DNA from: Macrocybe gigantea
Lineage: Eukaryota > Basidiomycota > Agaricomycetes > Agaricales > Callistosporiaceae
Length of the DNA stretch: 64,000 nt
Direction: 5' to 3'
Assembly (NCBI GenBank): GCA_011319805.1
Contig: SJRY01000319.1
Location: 1-64,000 of the forward strand
The number at the start of each line of letters is the position of its first letter. The first letter of the stretch is position 1. A model generated the notes under the pieces. The model saw only the letters and a list, made by a program, of their open reading frames with translations, was not told the origin of the DNA and did no database searches. Positions 1 to 17,280 of the stretch are shown piece by piece. Made by a program: the position numbers and the translations under genes.

Positions 1-1219
1 AGAGACATTCATGGATTCTCAACCTGACATCGGTCTGGGCGATATCGCAACCACCTGTCACCCAAGAATCTCATATTCATGACAAACAAGTTGTTCTTAT
101 CGATCTCGTCGCTTTAGGTGTAGTCGACTAACATCACCCCAAGCTTCATTGGGGATTTGCTTCTAGTCAGTGTTAGATATTCCAGAAAACTAGTTTCACT
201 CATTTTGTTCCAGCTATATAGGTGTTATGTGATCTGGGATAGGAAAAAACTGGTCATTATTCTATCCACGCCCTTGCTTATTGCCGATACTAGTAAGTGC
301 CCAAGTTCTGTCCTTCGTAACGTCCATCTGATTGAAAAAAAAAATGTCAAGTATGGGGATTTGTGAGCGCTGGACCTAATCTGCTGGCTTTGCAGCTCAA
401 GTACGAGCCCTTTTACCTTTGGAGCGTATTCAGCATCAATGTTATCATGACAATTGCAACAGGTGTGCATTTTAACAACTTGCCTTCTCTCTTTTGATTG
501 CTATGCGGCGGCTGACTCTTCTCCCGCTGGTAGCTGGACGCATATTGTGGGGGTGCGCTTCGTAAAGCCGGTCTTAAGGAGGCGCGACCTGCGGCGGTAT
601 CATGTCGTCGTCGCCATTTGTATGTTGAACCTTGTACTCCCACGTGTGCCTCGCGAGACGAGTTTGCTGATGACCGAATGGCACTTTCTTGATCTAGGAT
701 CGAGTCTGCAGCCGTGTATACAATAGTGGTCCTGCTGCGCCTCGTTACGCCAGAGAAACCTGTAAGGGTGCGTGGATGAGTTCCGAACGTCTTCGTACAT
801 GTCTTGATCCTTGAGCACAAAAAGTGGATTTTTGACATGATCATGCTTCGCACCGTGGTAGGCTTTTCTGACCCTCCTCCGTGCCTGCTAATAACATCAC
901 ACTGTCAACCTTCTGCATTCACAAACAGTGCATAATGCCGACGCTCATGATCGTCCAAGTCGAGCTTCAAGCTGCGTGGGACCGGTACGCGTCCAAGCAG
1001 GACGACGCCGAGGCAGCCGCTCGCGACACGCGTTCCATGCAATTCCAACGTCCGACATCGACACTGGCTACCTCGACGTCTGTTGTACTGGATACGCTTG
1101 CGACCTTGAACTCGGCAAATCGTAGCATCTCCATCATCCGCGAAGAATACGAACAGGGGAGTCTCCGTTATCGGCTGGCCAGGATCATGGGCATGATCAA
1201 CCTTCCCTTCCGCCCGTGA
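1..1219 (+). CDS. Seven-transmembrane protein 1 of a tandem family (5' end outside window)
   Basis: Partial gene; the start lies left of the window. The readable exons follow the same order as three paralogues further on. A piece with YRNHLS and a hydrophobic tail comes first, then the LYRCYVIW helix exon near 215-290, a helix exon near 400-460, a segment with RRYHVVVAI near 585-620, a helix near 700-770, and a last exon holding IMPTLMIVQVEL and a hydrophilic tail ending at 1219. I see short GT-AG introns between them. The family is a basidiomycete-expanded group of seven-helix membrane proteins, possibly receptor-like, with no known ligand. Exon borders are approximate and the first exon may carry a stop. 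Confidence 0.6.
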
Positions 1220-1324
1220 CCACAGATGCCCCGCAACGACGTGAATAGCCGGTGCCTCGTTGTAGGGAGGGACGAGAAAGTTGCATATCTAATAGAAGGA
1301 CGCAAAAGAAAAGTTTGACGCGGT

Positions 1325-1786
1325 TTACCAGGAGAGGGGGATATGTTCGTGAACGTCCGATCGCTGTACTTTGATTCCTTTATTCCATATTTTCGTCGTT
1401 AGCAGTAGCCAGATATCCACGACCGTATTTATCGACTTCGTTCCAGAGAAGACGCTATTTGTGATAGTCCGAGGATGCACTCTTGAGGTGCTGTCAAGGA
1501 TCGGTGCCATTTTCGTGTCAAAGGGATGAACACGACCAAGGAATGGGCATTCTGAGAGCCAGATGCCTCCGTTGCCAGAAAAGAATTGGATCTTACTATA
1601 AATAATCGCACCACCAATGCGATTGAGTTGCATGCCCCTCGCGTTCTGTATCTCCTCCGTTGTGATCGGTAGCGAAAACATTCCTTTCGTAGTCTGATAT
1701 CGCTGATGATGTCCATCAATCCGCCGAGTCAGAGTTCCATTCTTCTTTACAGCTCCGTTCTCCGAGTACTCAGGCGAGACTGTCAA
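1325..1786 (-). CDS. Hypothetical open frame, 153 residues
   Basis: Uninterrupted minus-strand frame starting MTVSPEYSENG, between two 7TM genes. I recognise no family. It has no signal peptide and no clear membrane helix; its centre (GGIWLSECPFLGRVHPF) is not low-complexity. No upstream or downstream exon was evident. It may be a chance frame. Upstream sequence to 1989 shows nothing else. Confidence 0.2.
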   Translation of the reverse strand: MTVSPEYSENGAVKKNGTLTRRIDGHHQRYQTTKGMFSLPITTEEIQNARGMQLNRIGGAIIYSKIQFFSGNGGIWLSECPFLGRVHPFDTKMAPILDSTSRVHPRTITNSVFSGTKSINTVVDIWLLLTTKIWNKGIKVQRSDVHEHIPLSW

Positions 1787-1989
1787 TCAAACCGCGTTAG
1801 CCCTATCGTGGTTCACAACGGACATTGAGACTTAAGCGCCCGAGAAGCGCAGCCCGCTGGGGCCCACGCCGCGACGTGCGGACCGAGGATCATGGACACG
1901 GACGAGCCCTATTATAAACCAGTACACCTAAGCCTGGGAGCCGAAAGCCTTTGCGCTTGCACCAAGCATCATCGGGTGATTTCGTCGGG

Positions 1990-3441
1990 ATGAATCTGTT
2001 CGCAACGACGTCTGATCAAATGACCCCGGACTTGGAGGAGGCTCGAGCATTGGTGGTAGCTTCACTAGTAGGTTGATATCCACCTAGGCGTCTTCAATTC
2101 ACGCCTTCCTATGTTATGCAGGTGGAAATGATACTATACGGTGAATATTTTCGTCTTGCATGTCATAGAAAAGAAGAAAAAGGTGACGCATTACCTCAAA
2201 AAATGCGCTCCTTCCAGGCATCCACTTCATCCTCTTCTGCATCTGCACGCAGCTCCTCCTCAAGCGCAGAAACTCGGCACGGACAGCACTCCTGTTAACC
2301 GCTGCCATCTTGTTTGGTCTGGCAACAGCGGACGTCGCGCTGACGTTCCGCCTACTGCTAAGCGAACTCCCGGGCTGGCATATCCTCAGGACGTTCAATC
2401 GTCTGCTGATCATGAAGAACATGTTGTATGTGACGAGCAAGTAAGCACGTCTGCCTGCGTCCTGGGACTGCGGTGTGATGCATCCAGCTTTTTTGCAGAT
2501 TGCGTGCTTGTGAGCTTCCAACGTATTTCTTACGTTCCGTGATGTTCTCCCGATGTTCATAGGTTTCAGCTTCATAGGTGTTACGTTATCTGGAATAGGC
2601 CAAAGGCACTCGTTGGCAGTGTTTTTCCAGTCCTTGTCCTCGATGCAGGCGAGCGCGCTGTCCCGAAATATCTCAGCGCTAATGTAATTGACTGTGTTAA
2701 CATCAGTCATGGGGTACCTTGCCCTTGGAACTGAGTTGCTCGCATTGGAACGGAAGCTCCTTCCTGTATTTGTCGCGATGGTGTTTTGCGTCAACGTCGT
2801 GTTAACAGCTGCAACTGGTAAGAGCTTTTGACTGAGGGATATTGATTCACTGTGACCATATCTTGATGCTTAGCGGGTAGGATTTGGTGGCTGACGAGGT
2901 CCGCACGCCCTGTTTTGGAGGCGCATGAAGTTCGCCGATATTCAACCATTGTGGTCCTACTGTGCGCTTCTCCGACACGATTTATCTGCCTTTCTGCATT
3001 AACGGAACATCGGGCGACGTTTGCAGTGTCGAGACGGGATTGATATACTCCATAACGTTGCTATTGACATTGGCCGTACCTAAATCATACTCGACGGTTC
3101 GTGTCGCCCTGTTGCGAAGTCATGTCGACCGAGAATTTACAGACTGTATAGACGGTTATCGGAACTATATTACTTCGAATCGTGGTGAGTACAATCAGAA
3201 GTTTACGGGTAGAAACGATAAATTTTAATTTCTTTCCATGCACGCATTCAAGGGGATCATGCCGACCATGCTAATCGTTCAGGTGGAGTTCAGCCGCGAA
3301 CCGCAGAGCGAAAGTGGAAATGAGAGTGTCTCGCGCCTTCAAGCTCAACAGACATCCGTCGTGCTGGACACGATAGTCGCCCGCAGTTCAAGAGGATCCA
3401 TTGACGTTGCCGATGCGCGGAGTTGGCATGCGTATCGTTAG
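1990..3441 (+). CDS. Seven-transmembrane protein 2
   Basis: Complete paralogue of the 7TM family. The start at 1990 (MNLFATTSDQ) was chosen because it gives a first exon ending in VASL, spliced to the tiny exon VEMILYG at about 2120-2138, exactly the layout of the copies at 18479 and 50399. Following exons carry a long helix pair (LLKRRNSARTALLLTAAILFG, then a DVALTF segment, near 2250-2440), FQLHRCYVIWNRP near 2563-2640, GYLALGTELL with a helix near 2711-2818, GRIWWLTRSARPV near 2880-2960, and the last exon with GIMPTMLIVQVEF ending at 3441. Seven helices are plausible but not computed. The N-terminus is unlike the two copies on the right, so the pairs diverged some time ago. Confidence 0.6.
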
Positions 3442-4240
3442 CGACAAGGTTGACGTTTCCGTCCTTCCACACCTTCAAAGAACGGAAGTTCAGAAAAAGC
3501 GGAGCATATTTCGATTTTCGAACCCTCCAAAGGCATAGTATATCATCAGAATGGAGGGTAATGGCCAGTTCACAGCGTGTAATTAATAGATAGCATAGCC
3601 GTATGTGCGAAATTCGACACGGATTGCGTCCGGTGGATGCTGATCGACGCCGGTTCGCGTCAAATGCGCTTCTATTGCGAATACTATGATGCAATTAGTT
3701 GTGCCACTTTCGATTCGACGTCCGCGGCCGAAAGATTGTCTAGCTCGACGTGTTTCTCCACTCCACGTTCTAAACGAGAGGTCGTGTTTCAGCGCAGGGA
3801 GTAGCCTGCAACGTGGCGGCTTTACCAAATCTCGCAAACACCCGCGCGGGTGTTCCACTTGCTTCACGAATTAGCACAGGCAGGTCCGGGTTGTGTTGCT
3901 TGATTATCGGGTACTTTGAGACGATAAATTGTCTGTTCCGAGCCCAGGTTCGAGTGAGTTGAATGCATGGCATCGTCAAGAAGCCGATCTGACCTGGTTC
4001 CGGCCGATGCCTGGCCGGTCTGCGAGCATATAATTCGAAGCTCTCGGAGAGCTGGGGAGAAGGCTCTGGCGAGGGACATGGAGGAGGAGGACAGGCGAAG
4101 TGGTGAGAAGCGTGGTCGGGGAAAAGAGGTATGCTTACGTCAGCTGTTGATCGTGATGCGTGCGAGTCTGGTTGGAAATGGGATCAGTTGACAACGAGCA
4201 TCAGGCCAGCAGCTCGCTCCCTTCACGCCTCCTCACCGCC
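3442..4240. other. Intergenic, no gene recognised
   Basis: About 800 bases between 7TM gene 2 and the RAX1-like gene. Short frames occur on both strands but overlap each other and match nothing I know. The right part should hold the RAX1-like promoter and leader; a GA-rich stretch lies near 4040-4110. Confidence 0.4.
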
Positions 4241-5622
4241 ATGGACGACGAGAAGCCGCAACATGACGACTGGGCCAGTACCCGCAAGAACAGGCTCCCA
4301 TCCTTCCAGGAGGTCCTCTCTAGGAGGACCAGGCCCCCAGTCGATCTTTTCATGTTCTAGTGCGTGAATTCATTCTCTGCCTCGCAGGAAAAAAATTGGT
4401 TCTGATGAAGATCTTGTGCTTCGTGCGCAGTCTGTTCCTACAGCGCGAGGGCGCTGAAGATATCCTGGATTTCTGGCTCGACGTGCAGCAACATGAGAAT
4501 TTATGCCGAGCCTACTTCAAGGACGTGCGCAAGTCGGGACGCGCCATCAAGGAGGAGTGGCCAGAATATTGGGATTACGCTAGGCGGCGGGGCTCTATCT
4601 ATGGAACGGTCGTCGGCATGAACCAAGATGGAGGCGGGACGAAGAGAAGCACGGCGAGCACAGGGGAGATGCTCACGGATCAAGACAGACGCAACCTGGC
4701 AGCCGCCGGAAGCTCACAGGAGGAGAAACCGCTCCGTTCACCCAGCCCCAGACCGCCCACTGCCGGTCTGTCTGATCACACGCGCGTCGCGTCTCCCAGC
4801 AATCTACAAGAGGGAAGCCATCCCCCTCGCTCGTCGACACCCTTCTCGCTGTCAGGCCGCACGCCCACCCTGTTCAACATGAGGCGGGCGTCCCGCGCAC
4901 CCACAATTATTCCTCGCTCCTCTGCCATCACCCGACTCGACCTCATAGCGTCCGCTGAGCGGATTTATTACCGATACCTCTCGCCCGCAGGAAACACGAT
5001 CAACGGCGAGGAAAATCACGAAATATACCTCCCTCCGGCGCTTAGAATCCATTCCTTCCCGTTAAGCAGCGCGCAAGAGCCCAAGACGCAGACAGAATTG
5101 AACATGATGGCGCAGATACCAGATATGTTCCATGCGCAGAAGGAATACTGCTTCAGAGCGATGGAGCAGGACGCCTTCCCACGTTTCTTGCGCTCTAAAG
5201 CTTTCGGAAACCTCACCCCGATATCCGCCCTTGTGCGCTTGATAGCCGGCTTGATCATTCTATGGATAGGTCTTGCGGTCGGATTTTCCTTGATATTCCT
5301 AGACGTACAACCAAAGTCGAAGAGATTCTTCGTGAGTGCCATAGTGACCGTGATGCTTAGCCGATCGACTCATTATGAAATCCCAGCTGTTCATTCCTTT
5401 CTCACTCGCCATTCTCTTCCTTATTTCTCATCAGTATGAACTTGATCCATCCTTGTCTTCCTCGGTCAGTCGGAGACGACTCCATTCCGTACGCTGCGCA
5501 TACGGGAGCCCTATGTCAGGAAGCTGCTCCTGGGGCGCGCCATCTGGGTCAGCATCCTTGTCGCGGCCTTCGTGGTAGCACTCACGATGATCTTTTGGGC
5601 TGTTCCGGGACATCGGCTATGA
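4241..5622 (+). CDS. RAX1: RGS-domain membrane protein, RAX1-like
   Basis: Exons 4241-4359, 4431-5331 and 5387-5622, joined by GT-AG introns of 71 and 55 bases. The protein is about 418 residues. The first part is a split RGS-like domain (PPVDLFMFY, EGAEDILDFWLDV, QHENLCRAYFKDV), interrupted by a Ser/Pro-rich insert near residues 130-225. Its second half follows (SAERIYYRYL to FPRFLRSKAFGN), and three membrane helices close the protein (ALVRLIAGLIILWIGLAVGF; LFIPFSLAILFLISHQYEL; a last helix before stop at 5620). This is the architecture of yeast Rax1, which helps mark bud sites. The reading frame breaks at 5447-5448: one base is missing in the C-run of GATCCATCC, after which the frame continues as FLGQSETTPF and REPYVRKLLLGRAIW. 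The summed exon length plus one base is a multiple of three. Convergent with ARO1. Confidence 0.85.
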
Positions 5623-6074
5623 ATCCTTCACAATCGGGATCACAATAGGGTTTGAGTGGTGTAGATGAGGAAATGTATACCACGGATTCTTTTCCTCTTT
5701 GGTGCTTTCAGACAGTCTCATTTTCTTCTGCTTTTTCTTCTTCTAATGACATTTATGATTTTATCACGTCATCCTAGTAATTGTCGGTATTCTTGTGTTT
5801 TCCTTTTCTCATTCTTGTCCTCCTCTTATTCTCACTTATTGGCTTCAGTTCCTTTTATTCCCCCCACCACTGGATACCAGCTTCACTGCTACCGCATCAA
5901 ATTGTGCATTCCTTTCGTCCGCCTATGCGTCCCTAAACCCGTAATATGATTGTTATCGGCGTAGGTCCTAAACCTGTTGTTCTCTAAATCATATCTTATG
6001 TTATGTTGAATTCCAAAACGCGTTATCTCCGTTAGATGATTATCCGTACATTTGTCACATGCTACAATCTCAGA
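5623..6074. other. Convergent 3' intergenic region
   Basis: About 450 bases between the stops of the RAX1-like gene (+) and ARO1 (-). It is pyrimidine-rich on the plus strand, as expected for two opposed 3' untranslated regions. No gene seen. Confidence 0.5.
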
Positions 6075-11119
<5,045 letters not shown>

Positions 11120-12184
11120 GAGGATGGGAGCTGGCGATGTGCAGTTACACTCTACTCCGAGTCAGACTTCGTATTTGAAAGTTTTCTCGATCATTATCGC
11201 CTTCCATTCCTGGCAAGGCAGTGGCACGTGACTAATTGACACTGAAAAAGGGCGAACGAGTTTCATCCAATGACATCCATACCCTCTCGCAACGGAGGCA
11301 ACATGCACTACGCTCATATCAGTCCGCAATGATTACTGTTTCATTCTTACTTGACCGTAGCATCGGGCTATCGGCAGTGATGTTTTATTCAGTGCATCCG
11401 GCTTCTATGTCTATATACAGGCATACGAGTCGTGCTGATCCTGATGATCATTCAGCCAGGGATTTGAGCAGAGTTGGTAACCATCGCACAACGAAGCCGT
11501 CAATTGCATACACTCGACATCGAACGTGTTAGAAGAGTTACTGCAGACGAAAAGGATTTCTTCCGAACATACCCTGCGTTGGCTGACATTGCCTCCTGAA
11601 CCATATGCATAAATATTTGCAAGGTGGTTCCTATCATCATTATACACCTTCCTTGCCCAAGGTGTACACGGTTCAAGATAATCATCTTCGGGCTCGGAGT
11701 CGGTTTGTCTGAGATGGATGTCATGATAACGTGAATCGTCATTCACCGCGTTAACGTGCTGGTATGCTCTCCTAGAAACGCAGGGCGATAACACTCTTGC
11801 GACATCTTACCTTGGCTAAATGTGAGGTACTGTACTATTCGATTCAATTTGTCAAGGGGGTTGATGCGTGACGCGTCAGATGAAATTGGCTGCGCGAGCC
11901 ATTGTGTAGCCGTGATACTCAATATTTTTCAAGCATTAAGCCTTGGGTGGCTGCGATTGGCAAGGAACGAGGATACAATGTCGAAGGTACCCACCAGGGC
12001 TAACGCAAGGGTGCCCTCGGTTTATTTGACTTCCAGGACTGAGTTAGCCGCACGTCGAGCGAAGGTGCGAACATGGCAGCAGTAAGTATCCTGTTTCTTT
12101 GTTGTGGCGGTTCCACGTGACCAACTCCCTAGTTTGAATGTTCTCCATCTACCAATTCACACTCTTGGGTTCGACTCCCAAGAT
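11120..12184. other. Upstream of ARO1; only doubtful frames
   Basis: The first 120 bases should hold the ARO1 promoter and leader. A 127-residue minus-strand frame at 11794-11411 (begins MLSPCVSRR; several Cys in its last third; ends DSYACI) could be an exon of a small unknown gene but has no family match. A plus frame at 11822-12085 is unrecognised. A tRNA T-arm-like hairpin lies at 12164-12182, just before the transposon insertion point. Confidence 0.35.
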
Positions 12185-12190
12185 GTAGCA
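12185..12190. repeat. Target-site duplication, left (GTAGCA)
   Basis: GTAGCA directly abuts the left inverted repeat and is repeated exactly at 17343-17348, directly after the right one. Six bases is an unusual duplication length for a eukaryotic DNA transposon. Confidence 0.85.
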
Positions 12191-12252
12191 TATGGCAACA
12201 GAACCTGGACAGCCCCGTTTTGGAACACCGACGGGGTCCCATCTGTCACCGC
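12191..12252 (+). repeat. Terminal inverted repeat, left
   Basis: 62 bp, the reverse complement of 17281-17342 with three mismatches by eye, all transitions, two of them CG to TG. Similarity stops sharply on the inner side. Confidence 0.9.
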
Positions 12253-12603
12253 TCGTGCTCAGCAGCTTAGGCTGCCGACCTCGACACTCATTGCACTGTA
12301 CAGTTTTGTCACTGTAATAGATACATGCTTCCATGATATTCATCAATTCAAAATATTTTTTCGTCCTGCAGTGTACAAGATTATCATGGAGAGGCTCAGT
12401 TTTCTGACGCAGCGTGTCATGTTTATCACCGTGCTTCGAGAACACGAGGCAACAGGTTTCCTCTATACATGCCACGACAGACTCGAGGAAGAAATTCTCA
12501 GACAGTTCAGGCTCTATCATCACAACGGGGTGGTCGACATAAACCGCTTCATATGTTTTTCCCTTTATTCCATACTCGATAACTCAAGTACTCACTCGCT
12601 CCA

Positions 12604-14277
12604 TTGGGTACAGCGCCACGAAATGAACTAGATCCGCTCATCCTATACTATTGGCGGCTGGGTTTTGCAGACACTAAGATTGCAGATCACGCTCTTGATC
12701 ACTTTGATCACAATGCCTATGGACTAAGGTACTTCATTAAACATCTCATATGTTACGAAAACATTCATCCGTTGCAGCCAGAAATCAGTACAGAGGATCA
12801 GGAAACAGCTCAATCTCAAGGGAATGATACAACAAGGTGTGACATTCGAAACCATCATGGATATCTACAAAATCATTCGTTCCTGCTTCCCAACCATGGG
12901 GGCCCATTGCATGGTAACAGTGATTAGGCAAGAGTATGGTATTCGGGTCTCTGAGTAAGCTCCTCCAACCACTTGCTATAACGGACTTGAATCTGATGCA
13001 CCCATAATTATAGGAAACTTGTCAATAAGTTTTTACTTCACGTTGAGCCTCAAGCCATAGAAAAACGGAAATGTCGTCGCTTTAAAAGATGACAGTTCTG
13101 GTCAGTCGGCATTATGGAGTACTTGTCAATAGACCAACATGACAAATGGGGGAGGTTTGGATTGTGGTTACATCTTGGACTGGATCCGTTTTCTGGTCGC
13201 TTTGCATGGCTCAAAATCTGGTGGTGCAATAGGAATACTCGTCTTCTTATACACTATTATCTTGAAGCCGCTCGTAAGGTTGGAGGTATATTTCTTCCCC
13301 AATTCCTTTTTTGATACGTAAAATAAGTATATCTAGGCATTCCGCTCATGATGATGAGTGACCCTAGCCGGGAAAACAATGGGATCGCAAATGTGCATAC
13401 CTTGCTTTGCCATCACCTTGACCCCACTTTGCACAATACTTTGCAACACCGTTTTTGTCCCGAAAAAACAAACATCAAATCTGAAATTGGCTGGTCCCAA
13501 TTTTGAGCTCAATGGGTACCAGGTTTCGAAGATCTCTTTGATTTTGGTGTCAACAATGGGTTGTACAGTGTGTCCGATCTGCTCGAAAAGTATGTGCATT
13601 CACTTTTGCATGACAGTCACTTGATCCTATATTGAAGCTTGGTATTCCGTTGGCTGGCAATTCCATGGCTTCAAGCGGAGATTGACAAGTGGGTTGTAAT
13701 GTATAACTCCAGCCCTCGATGAGCCAATAAATACAAGTCTCTACCCCATGGAATACCTGATCTGATTCATTCAAAACCGGAGCGGTTTGACTCACAAAAC
13801 TTCCAAGTGCATAGAAACACTATATTGCAATGCTGCTAATTTGCTTGTTTACAGATCATGGTCTCGTCTGATATATTTACTGAATTACAGCAAGAATGGG
13901 CTCCACTTGATGATCCCGTCTTTCAGGTAACACCAATGTCATTCCACACCCAAGCCAACGATTACTACGCTTCACTTGGTTCCCCTGCTATCTCCATGGG
14001 ATCATTCTGGAATGTCTATGAAGCGCTCCTTGCCCATTTTCAACAAGGCCCCACTGGTATCACATTTGACAGCGAGTTCAATTTTGCTAATCTTGCTGCA
14101 CATCATGACATCGATCTCCTTCCGGGATTGCATCAATTATGGATTGGAGATGAGGTTGTTGGAGATGGAGTGGTATTGCAGGAGGACTATGATGCAGCAG
14201 ACTTCACTAGTACTGAGGAGGAGGCCGATGCAGATGATGCTGATAATTTTGCAGCAGACTTCACCGATTCCGAGTAG
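12604..14277 (+). pseudogene. Integrase-type (DDE) transposase of the alpha-kinase transposon, decayed
   Basis: Exons recognisable at about 12604-12728, 12778-12954, 13014-13285, 13337-13589, 13638-13806 and 13855-14277. The N-terminal part is a helix-turn-helix (LILYYWRLGFADTKIADHAL, then a YGLS to RKQLNLKGM piece). The catalytic core has SIDQHDKWGRFGLW (first Asp), MMSDPSRENNGIAN (second Asp) and NIKSEIGW (likely Glu), then GFEDLFDFGVNNG, LVFRWLAIPWLQAE and PHGIPDLI; the C-terminus is acidic. This matches the integrase-core proteins common in agaric genomes. Three in-frame TGA codons at 13090, 13504 and 13720 each replace an expected Arg. No good ATG is visible; the frame opens at a TTG after a stop, so a first exon may be lost. 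Confidence 0.8.
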
Positions 14278-14401
14278 CCTTCTGTATTGCCTTTGTTGAC
14301 ACATTTCAATCAATCTAGTCTGTTGTCCCTGGGAGTATTTGTGGATCTGAAATACTGCATCCTGCTTTATCCAGTGCCACATCAGGCATTTCTCTTCAAC
14401 T

Positions 14402-16969
14402 ATGGGTGACCAACAAAGTTCATATTATGCCAACTTTACAAGCCTCAACAATGACATGCAGCGAGCATGTGAGAACTGCAATACCATGGCGATTCTGAAG
14501 CATATGCATAGCAAGGACCCCTCGAAGATTGGCCAAGACCTATGCCCACAGTGCTACCAGTACTATCTTAACAAGAATGGTACTGTCTGTCGTAGCAACA
14601 GGAGGACATCACATACACAAATGCAGCACTCATCGAGCTATCAGAAAAATGTTCAAAAAAGTCTAGCTCAAGCTCAGCGAGGTAAGCACATGTAACGCAA
14701 AGTAAATAGCACGCTCACACTCTATCAGGCCATAGTCAAAACATCCAAGGTGTCGGAAAGCATGCTCAAGTCATTGAACAAGGCCATACTGCAGGCTATG
14801 TCATGGCTACTACATCAGGACCACTTCGAATGCCCGGTCCATCTGTTCATCTTCCAGGAAATGTTCCAAAATACACAGTTGCCCCTTCGACATGTTTGAA
14901 AACAGGAGGCCCCCAGGTAGTTGGCTATACACTAGTGCATGCATCATATTCGGCAGCACGACAAGAGTGAATGCAGCAGGCATACTCAACTCACAATGCT
15001 GAAATTGTTGTCGTTGAAGTAAGAATGGTGCACATGCCTCCTGGTTGTGTACAGGTATCACTTATACATGTGAGTTCATTCAATGAGATCACATTGCCTA
15101 ACCATTCATATCAACTTTAGGATTTCGTCGAAGCAGTTGATCACATACCTGCGCATATCGGAGCAGTTGACTTGAAGGGAATACTGTATAACGTGCTAAT
15201 CCTGAGATGGAATGTGTGGACGAGAAACTTCCCACTGCCAATCAATGATATCATTATGCATGACAAGAACTGGGTTGAGCTTGTACTGAAGTGTCCAGAT
15301 CGTGATATTATTTTCAAACATTTCTTAAGTGGCCGAGGCAAAAAAGGTCCAACATTCAAGATGGGCAAGACTCTTATTCAATTTCACATTCCAAACAAGA
15401 TCTATGCTGCAATGCTTGAGAAGAGGGAAGCTGATGAGTTGGCGGAGTTTAAGAATGAGGAAAGGGAAACAAAGGTCACCATGGGAAGAATGGCAGCAGA
15501 TTTTACAGTGCATGCTCATACAGGTCTCTGAAAGAAAACCGGACTAAATGAAATATCATTAGGTCATTGCGACAAAAGGGAAAAAACGCGCCCGAAGCCC
15601 TTCACCTGCTTATGAGCCAGATCCTTATCATCAAACATCTTCCAATATTGAAGAAATACCTTCCTTACCTGTTGCGTTCACTGCCTCAAAATCTAAAAGG
15701 ACTATTAATTCGAGTTGTCCTGCGGTTAAGAGTCCACGAAGGCAATCTGAGGGGCCACAGAGCACAGAGTCAAATATGGCACAGCATCACGCGTTGAAAT
15801 TAAGAAATGTTTCCCCATCGGCTGAACGAATCAGCCAAGCATTGAGGACACAACGGCTGCCAACTGGCAAGGAGATGAGTTCTTTTCGTAAGCTCTCAAT
15901 GATTAACCCTATTGAACTTCGACTCACCAAAATCCCACTAGTTTGCTGTAGCACCTTCAACATCCTTATCTATCCTGTTGAGCATCAAATATGGGAACAG
16001 CTCATTAGCCAATCTACACAGGTATCTGTTGACAAACCAAACAACTTCTACCTTGGGATGGCAAAAGCCTCGATTTTGCAGTTAGATCTGTCTGCCGCAA
16101 ACATGAAGAAAGATAGCTTCAAACTTGCCGCCTTTGGTACATCAACTGCTCCCATCTTCAGTAGTGGTGAAGGCGTGCAGGATATCTGCACTAAATGCAC
16201 TTACTACACAAAAGAAAGGGTTGTCGAAGTCAATGGCTCACTTGCAACAAAGGTTGTCAGCATACCTAACAATGGGGAAAAGCAATTCCAGGATCTCACG
16301 ATGGAAGTCTCCTGTCTGGTCTGGGCTAACGCACTGCTCGATATGGTGTACAATTTCATTGATGGGCAAAGCAACAACTCAGAGATATTACCTTTTACCA
16401 TCCCACATTTTCGTTTTGTCAAGGCGGCATTGGCGGTTTCGATTGAGCCACCATCAGGTTCGTCAGCAGTTGCAAAAAAGACCAGCTTCCTTCTTGAAGA
16501 GGTTATCGACATCGATAAGAAGGGCCCATTTAGAAAATACCTCAACAATGTCTCGCCAGAGCTGCTAATGATGGATACAAAGGAGGATGAAGAGCGGGCC
16601 AAATTCCTCGCATTTAGTCAGCATGTCCAATATTGGAAAACTAAGTGACATGCATTCGTTTCTGATTATCAAGGTAAGTCCCGAGCTTTTTTACATTGTT
16701 CTAACATTTTGACTGATGTATGAATGTTCTCATCCCAGGCGGTTCTACGTTGCTCAGTGATCTGCAAATTTCATCAGCCAGGTAGGCCCTCAAACATCCT
16801 CTTGAATATCAATCTGATTATCCTGAGCCATCTTTCCAGCTCCCTGGGACATATATTTGTGGATGGTAATGTGCCTGCTGCACACTGCAATTTTGAAAAG
16901 AATCACAGCTGCAACCTTTTCTGCCAGTGGTTCATGGTCCTGAGTTTTGATAAGAACATCTCCTTTTAA
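14402..16969 (+). pseudogene. Alpha-type protein kinase gene, transposon cargo, with two TGA stops
   Basis: Exons 14402-14681, 14729-15069, 15121-15507, 15563-16673, 16739-16781 and 16840-16969. The N-terminus (MGDQQSSYYANFTSLNN) is followed by a four-Cys motif (CENC, 26 residues, CPQC) that could bind zinc. After an unknown middle comes the alpha-kinase domain: RFVKAALAVSIEPPSG, FLLEEVIDIDKKGPFRKYLNN, AFVSDYQGG, LLSDLQISSAS, the GHIFVDGN glycine-Asp loop, and the zinc-binding end CNFEKNHSCNLFCQWFMV. The order and the key Asp, Gly and Cys residues match the atypical kinase family of MHCK/eEF2K type. TGA codons at 14968 and 16646 lie where readable code continues on both sides. I know of no function for such kinases in transposons. 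Confidence 0.82.
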
Positions 16970-17280
16970 TACTTCTGACAAGTTAATGCTTTCATTAGTT
17001 GACATTCTTCCTTCCTATGCCTTTCCTTTAGACATTCAACTTCAGCTCTCTGAGCTTTAGATACAAAAGTTCGCCTACATTCTTTTAAACTACATACCCT
17101 TATAGATGACACATTCATTTCAACTGGACTTTCCTTTCAGATAATGCATTCTTTTAGACTTGACTCTTTCTGACTCAGACGATACATATTAGAATATCGC
17201 CGCTACATTACAGCTTATCAACTAACAGATATTTGTGCATCCATGGTCCATGGCACAGCGCGCCAAGCAACAGTGTCCAA

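Noticed and set aside
2114..2794. 226-residue minus-strand frame
   Set aside because: It lies across the exons of 7TM gene 2 on the other strand and has no family character of its own.
12100..12190. A full tRNA gene ending at the transposon border
   Set aside because: Only the T-arm-like hairpin fits; no acceptor partner for GATGTAG, D-arm or anticodon arm could be drawn.
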